Assembly (NCBI RefSeq): GCF_030323545.1
Contig: NZ_CP122954.1
Coordinates: 868,001 to 932,000, forward strand
Length of the DNA: 64,000 nucleotides
Direction: 5' to 3'
Source of the DNA: Helicobacter pylori
Lineage (GTDB): Bacteria > Campylobacterota > Campylobacteria > Campylobacterales > Helicobacteraceae
Under the pieces are notes generated by a model. The model ran no database searches. It was not told where the DNA came from and was given only the letters and a program-made list of their open reading frames with translations. The position numbers were made by a program, and so were the translations under genes. How positions within the stretch are numbered: position 1 is the stretch's first letter; each line of letters starts with the position of its first letter. Of the stretch, positions 16,065-24,933 are shown one piece after another.

Positions 16065-17615
16065 ATGATAAAGAAAAATAGAACGCTGTTTCTTAGTCTA
16101 GCCCTTTGTGCTAGTATAAGTTATGCCGAAGATGATGGAGGGTTTTTCACCGTCGGTTATCAGCTCGGGCAAGTCATGCAAGATGTCCAAAACCCAGGCG
16201 GCGCTAAAAGCGACGAACTCGCCAGAGAGCTTAACGCTGATGTAACGAACAACATTTTAAACAACAACACCGGAGGCAATGTCGCAGGGGCGTTGAGTAA
16301 CGCTTTCTCCCAATACCTTTATTCGCTTTTAGGGGCGTATCCAGAGAAACTCAATAGTAACGATGTGTCTGCGAACGCTCTTTTAGGGGGTGCGGTAGGC
16401 AGTGGGACTTGTGCGGCTGCAGGGACGGCTGGTGGCAACTCTCTTACCACCCAAAGTGCTTGCACCGCTGCGGGCTATTACTGGCTCCCTAGCTTGACTG
16501 ACAGGATTTTAAGCACGATCGGCAGTCAGACTAACTACGGCACGAACACCAATTTCCCCAACATGCAACAACAGCTCACCTACTTGAATGCAGCGAATGT
16601 GTTTTTTAATGCGATGAATAAGGCTTTAGAGACTAAGAATGGAAGTGGTAGTAATGCTAGTGGTGCGACTGGTCAAAATGGTCAAACTTACTCCCAACAA
16701 GCTATCCAATACCTTCAAGGCCAACAAACTATTCTCAATAACGCAGCCAACTTGCTCAAGCAAGATGAATTGCTCCTAGAAGCTTTCAACTCTGCCGTAG
16801 CCGCCAACATTGGGAATAAGGAATTCAATTCAGCCGCTTTTACAGGTTTGGTGCAAGGCATTATTGATCAATCTCAATTGGTTTATAACGAGCTCACTAA
16901 AAACACCATTAGCGGGAGCGCGGTTAATAGCGCTGGGATAAATAGCAACCAAGCTAATGCTGTGCAAGGGCGCGCCAATCAGCTCCCTAACGCTCTTTAT
17001 AACGCGCAAGTAACTTTGGATAAAATCACTGCGCTCAACAATCAGGTGAAAAGCATGCCTTACTTGCCCCAATTCAGAGCCGGGAACAGCCGTTCAACGA
17101 ACATTTTAAACGGGTTTTACACCAAAGTGGGCTATAAGCAGTTCTTCGGGAAGAAAAGGAATATCGGTTTGCGCTATTATGGTTTCTTTTCTTATAACGG
17201 AGCGAGCGTGGGCTTTAGATCCACTCAAAATAATGTAGGGTTATACACTTATGGGGTGGGGACTGATGTGTTGTATAATATCTTTAGCCGCTCCTATCAA
17301 AACCGCTCTGTGGATATGGGCTTTTTTAGCGGTATCCAATTAGCCGGTGAGACCTTCCAATCCACGCTCAGAGATGATCCCAATGTGAAATTGCATGGCA
17401 AAATCAATAACACGCACTTCCAGTTCCTCTTTGACTTCGGTATGCGAATGAACTTCGGTAAGTTGGACGGGAAATCCAACCGCCACAACCAGCACACGGT
17501 GGAATTTGGCGTAGTGGTGCCTACGATTTATAACACTTATTACAAATCCGCAGGGACTACCGTGAAGTATTTCCGTCCTTATAGCGTTTATTGGTCTTAT
17601 GGGTATTCATTCTAA
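16065..17615 (+). CDS. alpA: Adhesin/outer-membrane protein AlpA
   Basis: Hop-family outer-membrane adhesin that binds laminin and, with AlpB, is needed for gastric epithelial attachment. It has 516 residues from the ATG at 16065 (MIKKNRTLFLSLALCASIS, cleavage before EDDGGFF), chosen over the TTG at 16050 because GGA lies seven bases upstream. It shows the Hop N-terminal motif GYQLGQVMQDVQNPGG, a small cysteine loop (CAAAGTAGG to CTAAGYYW), and the C-terminal barrel from NGFYTKVGYKQFFG to the terminal YGYSF. It is 21 bases upstream of alpB and co-transcribed. No CT repeats are present, consistent with constitutive expression. Confidence 0.96.
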   Translation: MIKKNRTLFLSLALCASISYAEDDGGFFTVGYQLGQVMQDVQNPGGAKSDELARELNADVTNNILNNNTGGNVAGALSNAFSQYLYSLLGAYPEKLNSNDVSANALLGGAVGSGTCAAAGTAGGNSLTTQSACTAAGYYWLPSLTDRILSTIGSQTNYGTNTNFPNMQQQLTYLNAANVFFNAMNKALETKNGSGSNASGATGQNGQTYSQQAIQYLQGQQTILNNAANLLKQDELLLEAFNSAVAANIGNKEFNSAAFTGLVQGIIDQSQLVYNELTKNTISGSAVNSAGINSNQANAVQGRANQLPNALYNAQVTLDKITALNNQVKSMPYLPQFRAGNSRSTNILNGFYTKVGYKQFFGKKRNIGLRYYGFFSYNGASVGFRSTQNNVGLYTYGVGTDVLYNIFSRSYQNRSVDMGFFSGIQLAGETFQSTLRDDPNVKLHGKINNTHFQFLFDFGMRMNFGKLDGKSNRHNQHTVEFGVVVPTIYNTYYKSAGTTVKYFRPYSVYWSYGYSF

Positions 17616-17636
17616 GAAAGGGGGGAAGAGACAAAC

Positions 17637-19229
17637 ATGAAACAAAATTTAAAGCCATTCAAAATGATTAAGGAAAATTTAATGACACAATCTCAAAAAG
17701 TAAGATTCTTAGCCCCTTTAAGCCTAGCGTTAAGCTTGAGCTTCAATCCAGTGGGCGCTGAAGAAGATGGGGGCTTTATGACCTTTGGGTATGAATTAGG
17801 TCAGGTGGTCCAACAAGTGAAAAACCCGGGTAAAATCAAAGCCGAAGAATTAGCCGGCTTGTTAAACTCTAACACGACAAACAACACCAATATCAATATT
17901 GCAGGCACAGGAGGCAATGTCGCTGGGACTTTGGGCAACCTCTTTATGAACCAATTAGGCAATTTGATTGATTTGTATCCCACTTTGAACACTACCCATA
18001 TCACACAATGTGGTGCTACTAATAGTGGTAGTAGTGGTAGTGCGACCACTGCTGCCACTGCTACTAGCAGTGGCCCTTGTTTCAAAGGCAACCTGAGTCT
18101 TTATAAAGAAATGGTTAGCTCTATCAAAACTTTGAATCAAAACATCAACAAGAATATCTTTCAAGGCAACAACAACACCACGAGCGCTAATCTCTCCAAC
18201 CAGCTCAGTGAGCTTAACACCGCTAGCGTTTATTTGACTTACATGAACTCGTTCTTAAACGCCAATAACCAAGCGGGTGGGATTTTTCAAAACAACACCA
18301 ATCAAGCTCATGGGAATGGTGTTACCGCTCAACAAATCGCTTATATCCTAAAGCAAGCTTCAGTCACTATGGGGCCAAGCGGTGATAGCGGGGCTGCCGC
18401 AGCGTTTTTGGACGCCGCTTTAGTGCAGCATGTTTTCAACTCCGCTAACGCTGGGAATGATTTGAGCGCTAAGGAATTCACTAGCTTGGTGCAAAATATT
18501 GTCAATACTTCTCAAAACGCTTTAACGCTAGCCAACAACGCTAACATCAGCAATTCAACAGGCTATCAAGTGAGCTATGGCGGGAATATTGATCAAGCGC
18601 GCTCCACCCAACTATTAAACAACACCACAAACACTTTGGCTAAAGTTGCCGCTTTGAATAACGAGCTTAAAGCTAACCCATGGCTTGGGAATTTCGCTGC
18701 CGGTAACAGCTCTCAAGTGAATGCGTTTAACGGGTTTATCACTAAAATCGGTTATAAGCAATTCTTTGGAGAAAACAAGAATGTGGGCTTACGCTACTAC
18801 GGCTTCTTCAGCTATAATGGTGCTGGCGTGGGTAATGGCCCTACTTACAATCAAGTCAATTTGCTCACTTATGGGGTGGGGACTGATGTGCTTTACAATG
18901 TGTTTAGCCGCTCTTTTGGCAGCCGAAGTCTTAATGCGGGCTTCTTTGGGGGGATCCAACTCGCAGGGGATACTTACATCAGCACGCTAAGAAATAGCCC
19001 TCAGCTTGCGAGCAGACCTACAGCGACAAAATTCCAATTCTTGTTTGATGTGGGGTTACGCATGAACTTTGGTATCTTGAAAAAAGACTTGAAAAGCCAT
19101 AACCAGCATTCTATAGAAATCGGTGTGCAAATCCCTACGATTTATAACACTTATTATAAAGCTGGCGGTGCTGAAGTGAAATACTTCCGCCCTTATAGCG
19201 TGTATTGGGTCTATGGCTACGCTTTCTAA
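17637..19229 (+). CDS. alpB: Adhesin/outer-membrane protein AlpB
   Basis: Partner of AlpA, with the same fold and laminin-binding role. It has 530 residues from the ATG at 17637 (GGGGGA 12 bases upstream). A later start at MTQSQKVRFLAPL (17682) would give a more typical signal peptide ending at VGA before EEDGGFM. The extracellular region has a Ser/Gly/Ala/Thr-rich stretch between two cysteines (near residues 123-143), a likely variable loop. The C-terminal barrel begins at NGFITKIGYKQFFGENKN and ends VYGYAF. Confidence 0.95.
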   Translation: MKQNLKPFKMIKENLMTQSQKVRFLAPLSLALSLSFNPVGAEEDGGFMTFGYELGQVVQQVKNPGKIKAEELAGLLNSNTTNNTNINIAGTGGNVAGTLGNLFMNQLGNLIDLYPTLNTTHITQCGATNSGSSGSATTAATATSSGPCFKGNLSLYKEMVSSIKTLNQNINKNIFQGNNNTTSANLSNQLSELNTASVYLTYMNSFLNANNQAGGIFQNNTNQAHGNGVTAQQIAYILKQASVTMGPSGDSGAAAAFLDAALVQHVFNSANAGNDLSAKEFTSLVQNIVNTSQNALTLANNANISNSTGYQVSYGGNIDQARSTQLLNNTTNTLAKVAALNNELKANPWLGNFAAGNSSQVNAFNGFITKIGYKQFFGENKNVGLRYYGFFSYNGAGVGNGPTYNQVNLLTYGVGTDVLYNVFSRSFGSRSLNAGFFGGIQLAGDTYISTLRNSPQLASRPTATKFQFLFDVGLRMNFGILKKDLKSHNQHSIEIGVQIPTIYNTYYKAGGAEVKYFRPYSVYWVYGYAF

Positions 19230-19236
19230 AAAAGCT

Positions 19237-19257
19237 CAAGGCCTTTTATAGGCTTTG
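19237..19257 (+). terminator. Possible terminator hairpin after alpB
   Basis: CAAGGCC TTTTATA GGCTTTG forms a stem just 8 bases after the alpB stop. No clear T-run follows, so it may be a processing or stability hairpin instead. Confidence 0.4.
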
Positions 19258-19288
19258 AACAAACCCCTTTAACCCCCATTTTAAAAAC

Positions 19289-19540
19289 AAACCCAAAATA
19301 TCCTTATCCAATAGTTAAATAATTGGGATTAACCCCCCAAGAACACTTGATTAAAAGCTAGTATTCACAAAAAGCTTAACGCTCAAGGCTTATTGAGATT
19401 TTAAAAAACGCTTTATTAAAAACTTTTAAAAAGCTTTAGCGCTTCAAAATTTTTATACTTAGAAAAACAACCCAAAATATTTATCAAATGTTGTCAAATA
19501 TTGAGATGATCCCCCAAGAACGGCTTTAATGCTAAAGGTG
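19289..19540. repeat. Two diverged copies of a ~72-bp non-coding sequence
   Basis: Copies at 19289-19360 and 19469-19540 both start AACCCAAAATAT and contain CCCCCAAGAAC followed by an AT-rich part; they are partly matched between. The rest of the interval from 19258 to 19700 holds no gene that I can support. These look like decayed duplicates of an outer-membrane gene 3' region. Confidence 0.5.
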
Positions 19541-19699
19541 ATCAAACGCTAAAGATATTTAGAATTTCTGTGGTTTAAAACTTTGTTTTGTGGTTCTAAA
19601 TTTTATGGTAAAACTCGTTTTTTAAGGGGATAGGAAGTATTTTGAAACCCCCCCAAAACTAAATCCCCCTAACCCAAGAAAACCGCTTTTAAAACCCCC

Positions 19700-19740
19700 A
19701 AGCAGAAATCCTAAACATCTTTAGTGTTTGGGGTGAATGC
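19700..19740. repeat. Dispersed 41-bp hairpin element, copy 1
   Basis: AAGCAGAAATCCTAAAC followed by a loop and GTTTGGG, then TGAATGC. CCTAAACA pairs with TGTTTGGG (19710-19732). A second copy at 56208-56248 matches over the same 41 positions with a few changes, several of which preserve pairing. Each copy lies in a non-coding gap next to outer-membrane adhesin genes. Confidence 0.6.
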
Positions 19741-19763
19741 CGCTAATTTGTTATAATACCCCC

Positions 19764-19942
19764 ATACATTTGCATCTAGTGCAAGGAAGCGTGCAAAGTT
19801 ACGCCGGAGATATGATGCGCGAAAGCTGTAGAGGGAATGCGTTGGAGATCAAACTCTGTAAAATCCATTAGGGACACAAAGCGAGAACCAAACTCTCCCC
19901 CAACATCAGGAAGCCCAATCGTATTTAGCGTTTGGGCACTTC
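19764..19942 (+). ncRNA. Candidate structured RNA of ~180 nt
   Basis: A TATAAT at 19752-19757 (plus) lies immediately before about 180 bases that are more GC-balanced than the surrounding AT-rich gap and full of short hairpins: GCA-TCTAG-TGC, GCGT-GCAAAGTT-ACGC, GC-GAAA-GC, GAGA-ACCAAA-CTCTC. A final longer hairpin has arms GAAGCCCAA and TTGGGCACTTC (19910-19942). There is no open frame of note. I do not recognise it as tmRNA, RNase P, SRP or a standard riboswitch. The strand is inferred from the -10 box only. Confidence 0.4.
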
Positions 19943-20032
19943 ACAAAACTAGCTTTGCGCAAAATCTTTTATACTCAGATTTTAAAAAATGCCTTGGAGT
20001 GTTTTTATAACTTGCTGCGGTTTGATTGGGAA

Positions 20033-21577
20033 TCAAAACTTCAGCGTGAGATTGGTCATCATGTAACTTCTGTCTTGGTAATTAGCGCTAAAATCGCCAT
20101 CCGGGTTATTGAATTTGGGCGCTCCAAAATACCCTGCTTGATACCCTTTATTGATCCTAGCCCCATAATAAGTGATCCTAAAGTTAAGAAGAACCGATTC
20201 AGTGAACGCGTAGCTCGCATTGAATTGCAAGGAGTATTCATTAGCCCTTCCCACTTGCCCTAACGCATTTTTATTCGCATGAGAGACACGCCCAAAAACA
20301 TGCCATGCAAAACGCTTATGGATCCCTCCAACAGAAGTGTAAAAAGTGAAAGTGTTAGCGTTAGTGATCGCATCAGCCAGCCCATCATAAGCCGTATTAT
20401 CCCAAAAATCATAGCCGATCATTCCGGCATGCCTGGTCGTTACTGAGATTTCATTAGCGATATAGGAAGTGTTATTACCCCTTGGCATCGTGTGAGAGCC
20501 TAAAAAAGCGTCTGAATTGCCAAAGGTGTTATAAAAGCCAATGGACCAGTTGAAATTATCCCACCAAAAAACCTGGCGGATATTTAAAGTAACGCCATTT
20601 CTCCCTAATAACGAGCCATGGGGCGTGCTGTCTTCCAAACTATAAGTGTTTGTCTCTGGGTTATACCACCCCCTATAATATAAAGGAAAGGTCGTCATGA
20701 TCATGCTTTGAGAACGAAAGCCGACATTTTCAAAATTCCTATTCGTGTCATAAACTAGCTTAAAACCAGGAGCGTTATAAGTCTTAGGCGCAAAATAATA
20801 AAAAAATTGAGCGTCTAAACCTTTATAAGAATAAGTCGTGGTGATCCCATGCCAGCCATAATTGATGAAATCGTTGCTGTTATTAGGATTGCCTCCCTTT
20901 TTCAAATAAGGCACTGTCGCAAAAAACTCATAAATCCAAGAGTTGAACGCTAAACCTCTCCCAAAAGAACTCCACCACCAAAACCTTAACCTTTGCGTTT
21001 CAGTCTTATAGGGCTGATAATACACTTCCCACCCTTGATTCGAACCGCTCATAAAATCAATATTCGCTTCATAACGCCCCGCCTTAAACCCAAAAACATC
21101 TTTGTAATCGTATTTTAAAAAAGCGGTATCCACCACATAAGGCCTTGCATGATAGCTCGCTGATTGAGAAGTCCCCGCATAAGCAGGGCCAAGATACTTA
21201 TTGAAAAAGTATCCATGATAGCCCCCAATGAAATTCTCTACAATTGAGCCAAAAATCTTCCCGTTAGCTTGGTTAATATCATACTTAGTCTTATCATAAG
21301 GAATGGCTGCAATCGCCCCACCCAAAGAAACAGAGAGCCTATGGTTTTCGGTGCCTTTAGGGAGTAAATTGACTTTGACTTGCGCTAAAGTTACAATATC
21401 TATAAAACTTTCAGTAGGATAAATCCCTTTTTTAGTATTGATTTGAGAATTGTTAAAACCAATCTTAGAAAAGTTCTCCACACGACCACTAAACCGATAA
21501 TCAAAAGCTTCTACAGGACATAATAAAAACGATAAAAGCGATAAAGAAGAAGTCAAAAAATACTTTTCTTGCCTCAT
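20033..21577 (-). CDS. hofG: Outer-membrane protein of the Hof family
   Basis: A 514-residue beta-barrel protein (HP0914 position) with a signal peptide (MRQEKYFLTSSLSLLSFLLC, cleavage near VEA before FDYRFSG). It is rich in aromatic beta strands and ends in a phenylalanine (LTLKF), the outer-membrane assembly signal. The Hof family groups heparin-binding-size porin-like proteins distinct from Hop. Its substrate is unknown; the fold resembles OprD-like channels. The gene is leftward, downstream of frpB with 219 bases between. Confidence 0.85.
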   Translation of the reverse strand: MRQEKYFLTSSLSLLSFLLCPVEAFDYRFSGRVENFSKIGFNNSQINTKKGIYPTESFIDIVTLAQVKVNLLPKGTENHRLSVSLGGAIAAIPYDKTKYDINQANGKIFGSIVENFIGGYHGYFFNKYLGPAYAGTSQSASYHARPYVVDTAFLKYDYKDVFGFKAGRYEANIDFMSGSNQGWEVYYQPYKTETQRLRFWWWSSFGRGLAFNSWIYEFFATVPYLKKGGNPNNSNDFINYGWHGITTTYSYKGLDAQFFYYFAPKTYNAPGFKLVYDTNRNFENVGFRSQSMIMTTFPLYYRGWYNPETNTYSLEDSTPHGSLLGRNGVTLNIRQVFWWDNFNWSIGFYNTFGNSDAFLGSHTMPRGNNTSYIANEISVTTRHAGMIGYDFWDNTAYDGLADAITNANTFTFYTSVGGIHKRFAWHVFGRVSHANKNALGQVGRANEYSLQFNASYAFTESVLLNFRITYYGARINKGYQAGYFGAPKFNNPDGDFSANYQDRSYMMTNLTLKF

Positions 21578-21796
21578 TAAACTCTCCCTAATTTTAATTG
21601 TATGATCTTTTTTGTTGAGATTATAATTATAATCAAAAAAAAAAATGGCATGAAGTTAAAATATTAATTAAAATCCACAACCCTATTTTACAAAAAATAA
21701 CCATTCATTGTCAATTGGTTTAAAATTAAAGGATTAAAATCATATATTTGTTACTTCTAAAGAATGTTTTATTGTTGATTAGATCCGCTACCCATA

Positions 21797-24238
21797 TTAA
21801 AACTTATAAGAAATTTCAAATCTAGCGTTAAAGCCAGGCTCTGCCATGCCCCTTGCGTATTTGTCTTGATTGGGTTCATCAGGGCTCATCACCGGGCTTG
21901 CTTGATCAATATATTGTTGGTTGAAAACATTGTTAAACACAGTGTTCAGGCTCAACCCTTCAAGTTTTTTATAAGTGGGCTTGTAAGTGATAAAAAAACT
22001 GCTCACCCCATAGCCGGGTTTATGCACATAAAAAATCCCGGGCGTTTTAGGGCAATTGCTAGGCCGTCTGTCAATATCCGTAGGGCCGTTACGATAAGGG
22101 CTATAAGAGCAATAATTTAGATCGGTAACAAAGCGTGAAAGCCAAGTGATGCTAAGACCGGTGCGTGGGATTGTATAACTTGCCGTTAAAATAAACACAT
22201 TGCCTGTCGTGGCAGCCAATTCATACACATCAGCGATCAAACGCCCCTTTAAAGAAGGCCATGATCGCGCCACGCTCAAGCCCAAAGAAAAGCCCTTGTA
22301 TTTAGCCGTCCCTGAAACTTCATAACCAGGCACATAAATAATATCTTGTGCGGGCAAGTTGGTTACAAAAAGCGTTGAAGAAAATTGGTTGATGTAATTA
22401 GAAATCAATTGGACAAAACCGGCGGCTCTGAAATCAAAATACTGACTGCTGTATTCGGTGTTAAATTCCACATTTTGCCCAATTTCTGGCTTTAAATTGC
22501 GGTTATAGCGCAAATTATCTTGACGCATCCACACCAAACCTCCAGGCATAGGGCCTCTGGTTACATACGCGTAAGAAAGCCTGAAATTCAAATTTTCTAA
22601 AGGCGAGACATTTAAAGCCGCGCTAGGGCTAAACCCTTGGGTTATGTGCAATTGCCAGTCTTTATCCACTAAAGTATAGACATCATAACGAGTCCCTGCC
22701 CCTAAAGTTACCATAGGGTGCAAGGTGTAATTCGCTTGCGCATACACCCCAACCACATTCGCAGTAGCGCCATTTCGTTGGCAGCGCCCATTCATGTTGG
22801 GATCATTGGGACCCATAACCCTTAAGCATGCATCAGGGGCATCGCCGGGTTTGACTAATTCGCTATTAGGGATCGCTTTATCAAAAGTGGTTAAGTTTTG
22901 GTAATTCAACCCGTATTCCAAAAGATTGTCATTCTTATGGTCTATGGTGTGGATCACATTCGCATTGAACCCGGAATTGATGATGAATAAATTTTTATTA
23001 GCCACCACAGAACCCCCTCCAAGGCTTTTAAAAGTGATGGAGCAAGTTTGTTTAACAGCGTTATAAATACCCCCTTGCGTCACGCATTCATTCTCTTCGC
23101 CACGTTTTGGGTTTGGGGTGAAAGGAACACTAGCCGCTATATCGTTAGGCTTAAAAAGCGGATCAATTTGGACATTCCTAATACTTGTATAACCATTGAT
23201 TTTTAATTTAGGATCACCAAAACGACTCCCCCCTTCTCTTTCATAATTCAAACTCACGTTATGCACTAAATTGACGCTATAAGTTTTAAACAAACTAGCG
23301 TCATTTTCAAACAAGCAATCGCTAGGGTTTTTCTCGTTAGGGAAAGCGTTAAAATCACCGCAAGAATAGGGTAAAAAAGTGCCTGTAAAATTCGCTCTTA
23401 AAGGGCGATTAGCGTTATCTCTGGTCATGTTATAACTGAGCGTTAAGGTATCCCTTTCGCTCAAATAACCATTGATCTTAGCCATCACATTATTTTGCTC
23501 GCTAGGACTTCCTGTAACTTTATTATCCGCTTTAGGTCTAAAGAGATCCTTTGTAGCATTATCCCCATCACGATAATAAAAAATATTTTGATGCGTGTAA
23601 TATAAAAGAATATCAAAATGATGGTTACGATAAGCGCCCATCACGGTTTCTCGATCCCCAAAGTTGGTTAAAAAAGTGGCAGCCCCACTTATGGCGTAGT
23701 CTTTACCTTTAGGGATAAAATCGCTCGCGCTTCTAGTCTCCATTTTAATCGCACCAATCAAAGCCATAGGCCCCGCGCTCGCTTGAGCCGCTCCCTTAGT
23801 AACCACCACGCTTTTGAGCATTCCAGGGTCAATAATCGTATTGCCTTGATGCCCATAGCTTGCGCCCATTTGCGCCGCGCCATCCACCGTAACCCTAGCC
23901 AATCTGTCTTCAATACCGCGCACATAAATTTTTTGCGCTATAACCGTGCCACCGCCCACATTGATATTAGGGTTTCTTCTAAACATGTCGCTGATCTGGT
24001 TGGCTTGCCTTCTTTCTAATTCCTTACTTGAAATGGTTGTCTGGTTGTTGTAATTAAAGATTTTAGCCGCTTGAGTGGTAACTTTGCCTAGAGTGTGTTG
24101 GGCGTTCTTTTTTTTATCTTTTTTTCTTTCTGTCTTTCTTTCTTCTTTTTCTTCTTCTTTAGCCTCCAATTCAAACATGCCTAATAAGGACAAAAAAATA
24201 GAAAAACTCCAATACTTCCTAAAACGCTTGTCATTCAT
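21797..24238 (-). CDS. frpB: TonB-dependent outer-membrane receptor, FrpB family
   Basis: An 813-residue TonB-dependent receptor for iron, haem or haemoglobin uptake. After the signal region (to ELEAKEEE) comes a charged Lys/Glu linker, then the plug domain (SSKELERRQANQISDMFRR; GGTVIAQKIYVRGIEDRLAR), then a long barrel ending in FEISYKF. The cysteine-bearing loops near 305-320, 385-400, 467-485 and 725-750 are probably extracellular. In 26695 the matching genes HP0915/HP0916 are split; the frame is intact here. Confidence 0.9.
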   Translation of the reverse strand: MNDKRFRKYWSFSIFLSLLGMFELEAKEEEKEERKTERKKDKKKNAQHTLGKVTTQAAKIFNYNNQTTISSKELERRQANQISDMFRRNPNINVGGGTVIAQKIYVRGIEDRLARVTVDGAAQMGASYGHQGNTIIDPGMLKSVVVTKGAAQASAGPMALIGAIKMETRSASDFIPKGKDYAISGAATFLTNFGDRETVMGAYRNHHFDILLYYTHQNIFYYRDGDNATKDLFRPKADNKVTGSPSEQNNVMAKINGYLSERDTLTLSYNMTRDNANRPLRANFTGTFLPYSCGDFNAFPNEKNPSDCLFENDASLFKTYSVNLVHNVSLNYEREGGSRFGDPKLKINGYTSIRNVQIDPLFKPNDIAASVPFTPNPKRGEENECVTQGGIYNAVKQTCSITFKSLGGGSVVANKNLFIINSGFNANVIHTIDHKNDNLLEYGLNYQNLTTFDKAIPNSELVKPGDAPDACLRVMGPNDPNMNGRCQRNGATANVVGVYAQANYTLHPMVTLGAGTRYDVYTLVDKDWQLHITQGFSPSAALNVSPLENLNFRLSYAYVTRGPMPGGLVWMRQDNLRYNRNLKPEIGQNVEFNTEYSSQYFDFRAAGFVQLISNYINQFSSTLFVTNLPAQDIIYVPGYEVSGTAKYKGFSLGLSVARSWPSLKGRLIADVYELAATTGNVFILTASYTIPRTGLSITWLSRFVTDLNYCSYSPYRNGPTDIDRRPSNCPKTPGIFYVHKPGYGVSSFFITYKPTYKKLEGLSLNTVFNNVFNQQYIDQASPVMSPDEPNQDKYARGMAEPGFNARFEISYKF

Positions 24239-24250
24239 TCTTAAAATCCT

Positions 24251-24295
24251 AAATATTATAATTATTGTTTTTGAAAAAACAAAATTGTTATTATA
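24251..24295 (-). promoter_or_regulatory. frpB promoter with Fur-box-like AT-rich region
   Basis: A minus-strand TATAAT lies at 24290-24295, followed downstream by AACAATAATTATAATATTT (24251-24269). The second part resembles the AT-rich H. pylori Fur consensus TAATAATNATTATTA. Iron repression of frpB genes makes this plausible, but AT-rich matches arise easily by chance. Confidence 0.4.
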
Positions 24296-24497
24296 ACTAA
24301 AAAAGTATTATTTTTAGAGAAAGATTTTTCTCGGTTACTTTATTTTATGATATAAAAACTCATTTCCTTAAGGGGATAGGGGGGCATTTTGCGATAATGT
24401 CCCCCTTAACCCCCTTAAGAAACCCCCTAACCCAAGAAGACCGCTTTTTTCAAGAGATTATCGCTTGATTAAAATCAAGCTCTTTTATTTATCTTTT

Positions 24498-24929
24498 TTA
24501 TCTTACTCTCACTTTTTTATCTTTATAGAGTTTGAATATTTTAGAACTAGCGCTTTCAAACAAACCCCTTTCATCGCTCACAATGACATCAGCGAGATTG
24601 GAAGCGATTTCTTTATCATAAGCGCATTGGGTGAGGTTGGCTGAGGTACTATAGAGCGTTTTAAAACGCTTTAAAAAATCCCCATGCCTGCCCCTAATTA
24701 CACGAACGGCCTTAGAGTTAGGGTAAATAAAAGTGGTTTTAGCGCTTCTTCTGATGAGGTTTTTAAAAGCGTTGGGTGCGCGCACCAGGCTTTTTAGGGT
24801 GCTAAAATCAGCGCTTTCTATTAAAACGCTTTGGTTTTTAGGGCGATTTTTTAAGGCGTTGAGCTTTTCGCTGTCTTTAGAAAGCAGCCCTATAGTGGTA
24901 TCGCTTTGAACGAGATACACTAACGCCAT
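24498..24929 (-). CDS. YrdC/Sua5-like domain protein, short
   Basis: A 143-residue protein with a YrdC-like arrangement: VYLVQSDTTIGLLSKD at the start (compare the nucleotide/threonine-binding YPTDTVYGL region), TTFIYPNSKAVRVIRGRHGDF in the middle and the LYSTSANLTQ motif. YrdC/Sua5/TsaC make threonylcarbamoyl-AMP for tRNA t6A; this protein is shorter than the usual 180-200 residues and several motif residues differ. The start is the ATG at 24929, four bases after the carB stop. A tsaE gene for the same pathway lies at 52140. Confidence 0.65.
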   Translation of the reverse strand: MALVYLVQSDTTIGLLSKDSEKLNALKNRPKNQSVLIESADFSTLKSLVRAPNAFKNLIRRSAKTTFIYPNSKAVRVIRGRHGDFLKRFKTLYSTSANLTQCAYDKEIASNLADVIVSDERGLFESASSKIFKLYKDKKVRVR

Positions 24930-24933
24930 CAAA

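Noticed and set aside
19764..19942. tmRNA, RNase P RNA, SRP RNA or a common riboswitch
   Set aside because: None of their conserved cores (tag peptide frame, GAGGAAAGTCC, GGTCAGG...GGAAGG...GCAGCC, ligand cores) could be found.
24379..24404. GGGGGCATT...AATGTCCCCC hairpin between frpB and the YrdC-like gene
   Set aside because: Not next to a gene end and lacks a T-run; too little to call a terminator or other element.
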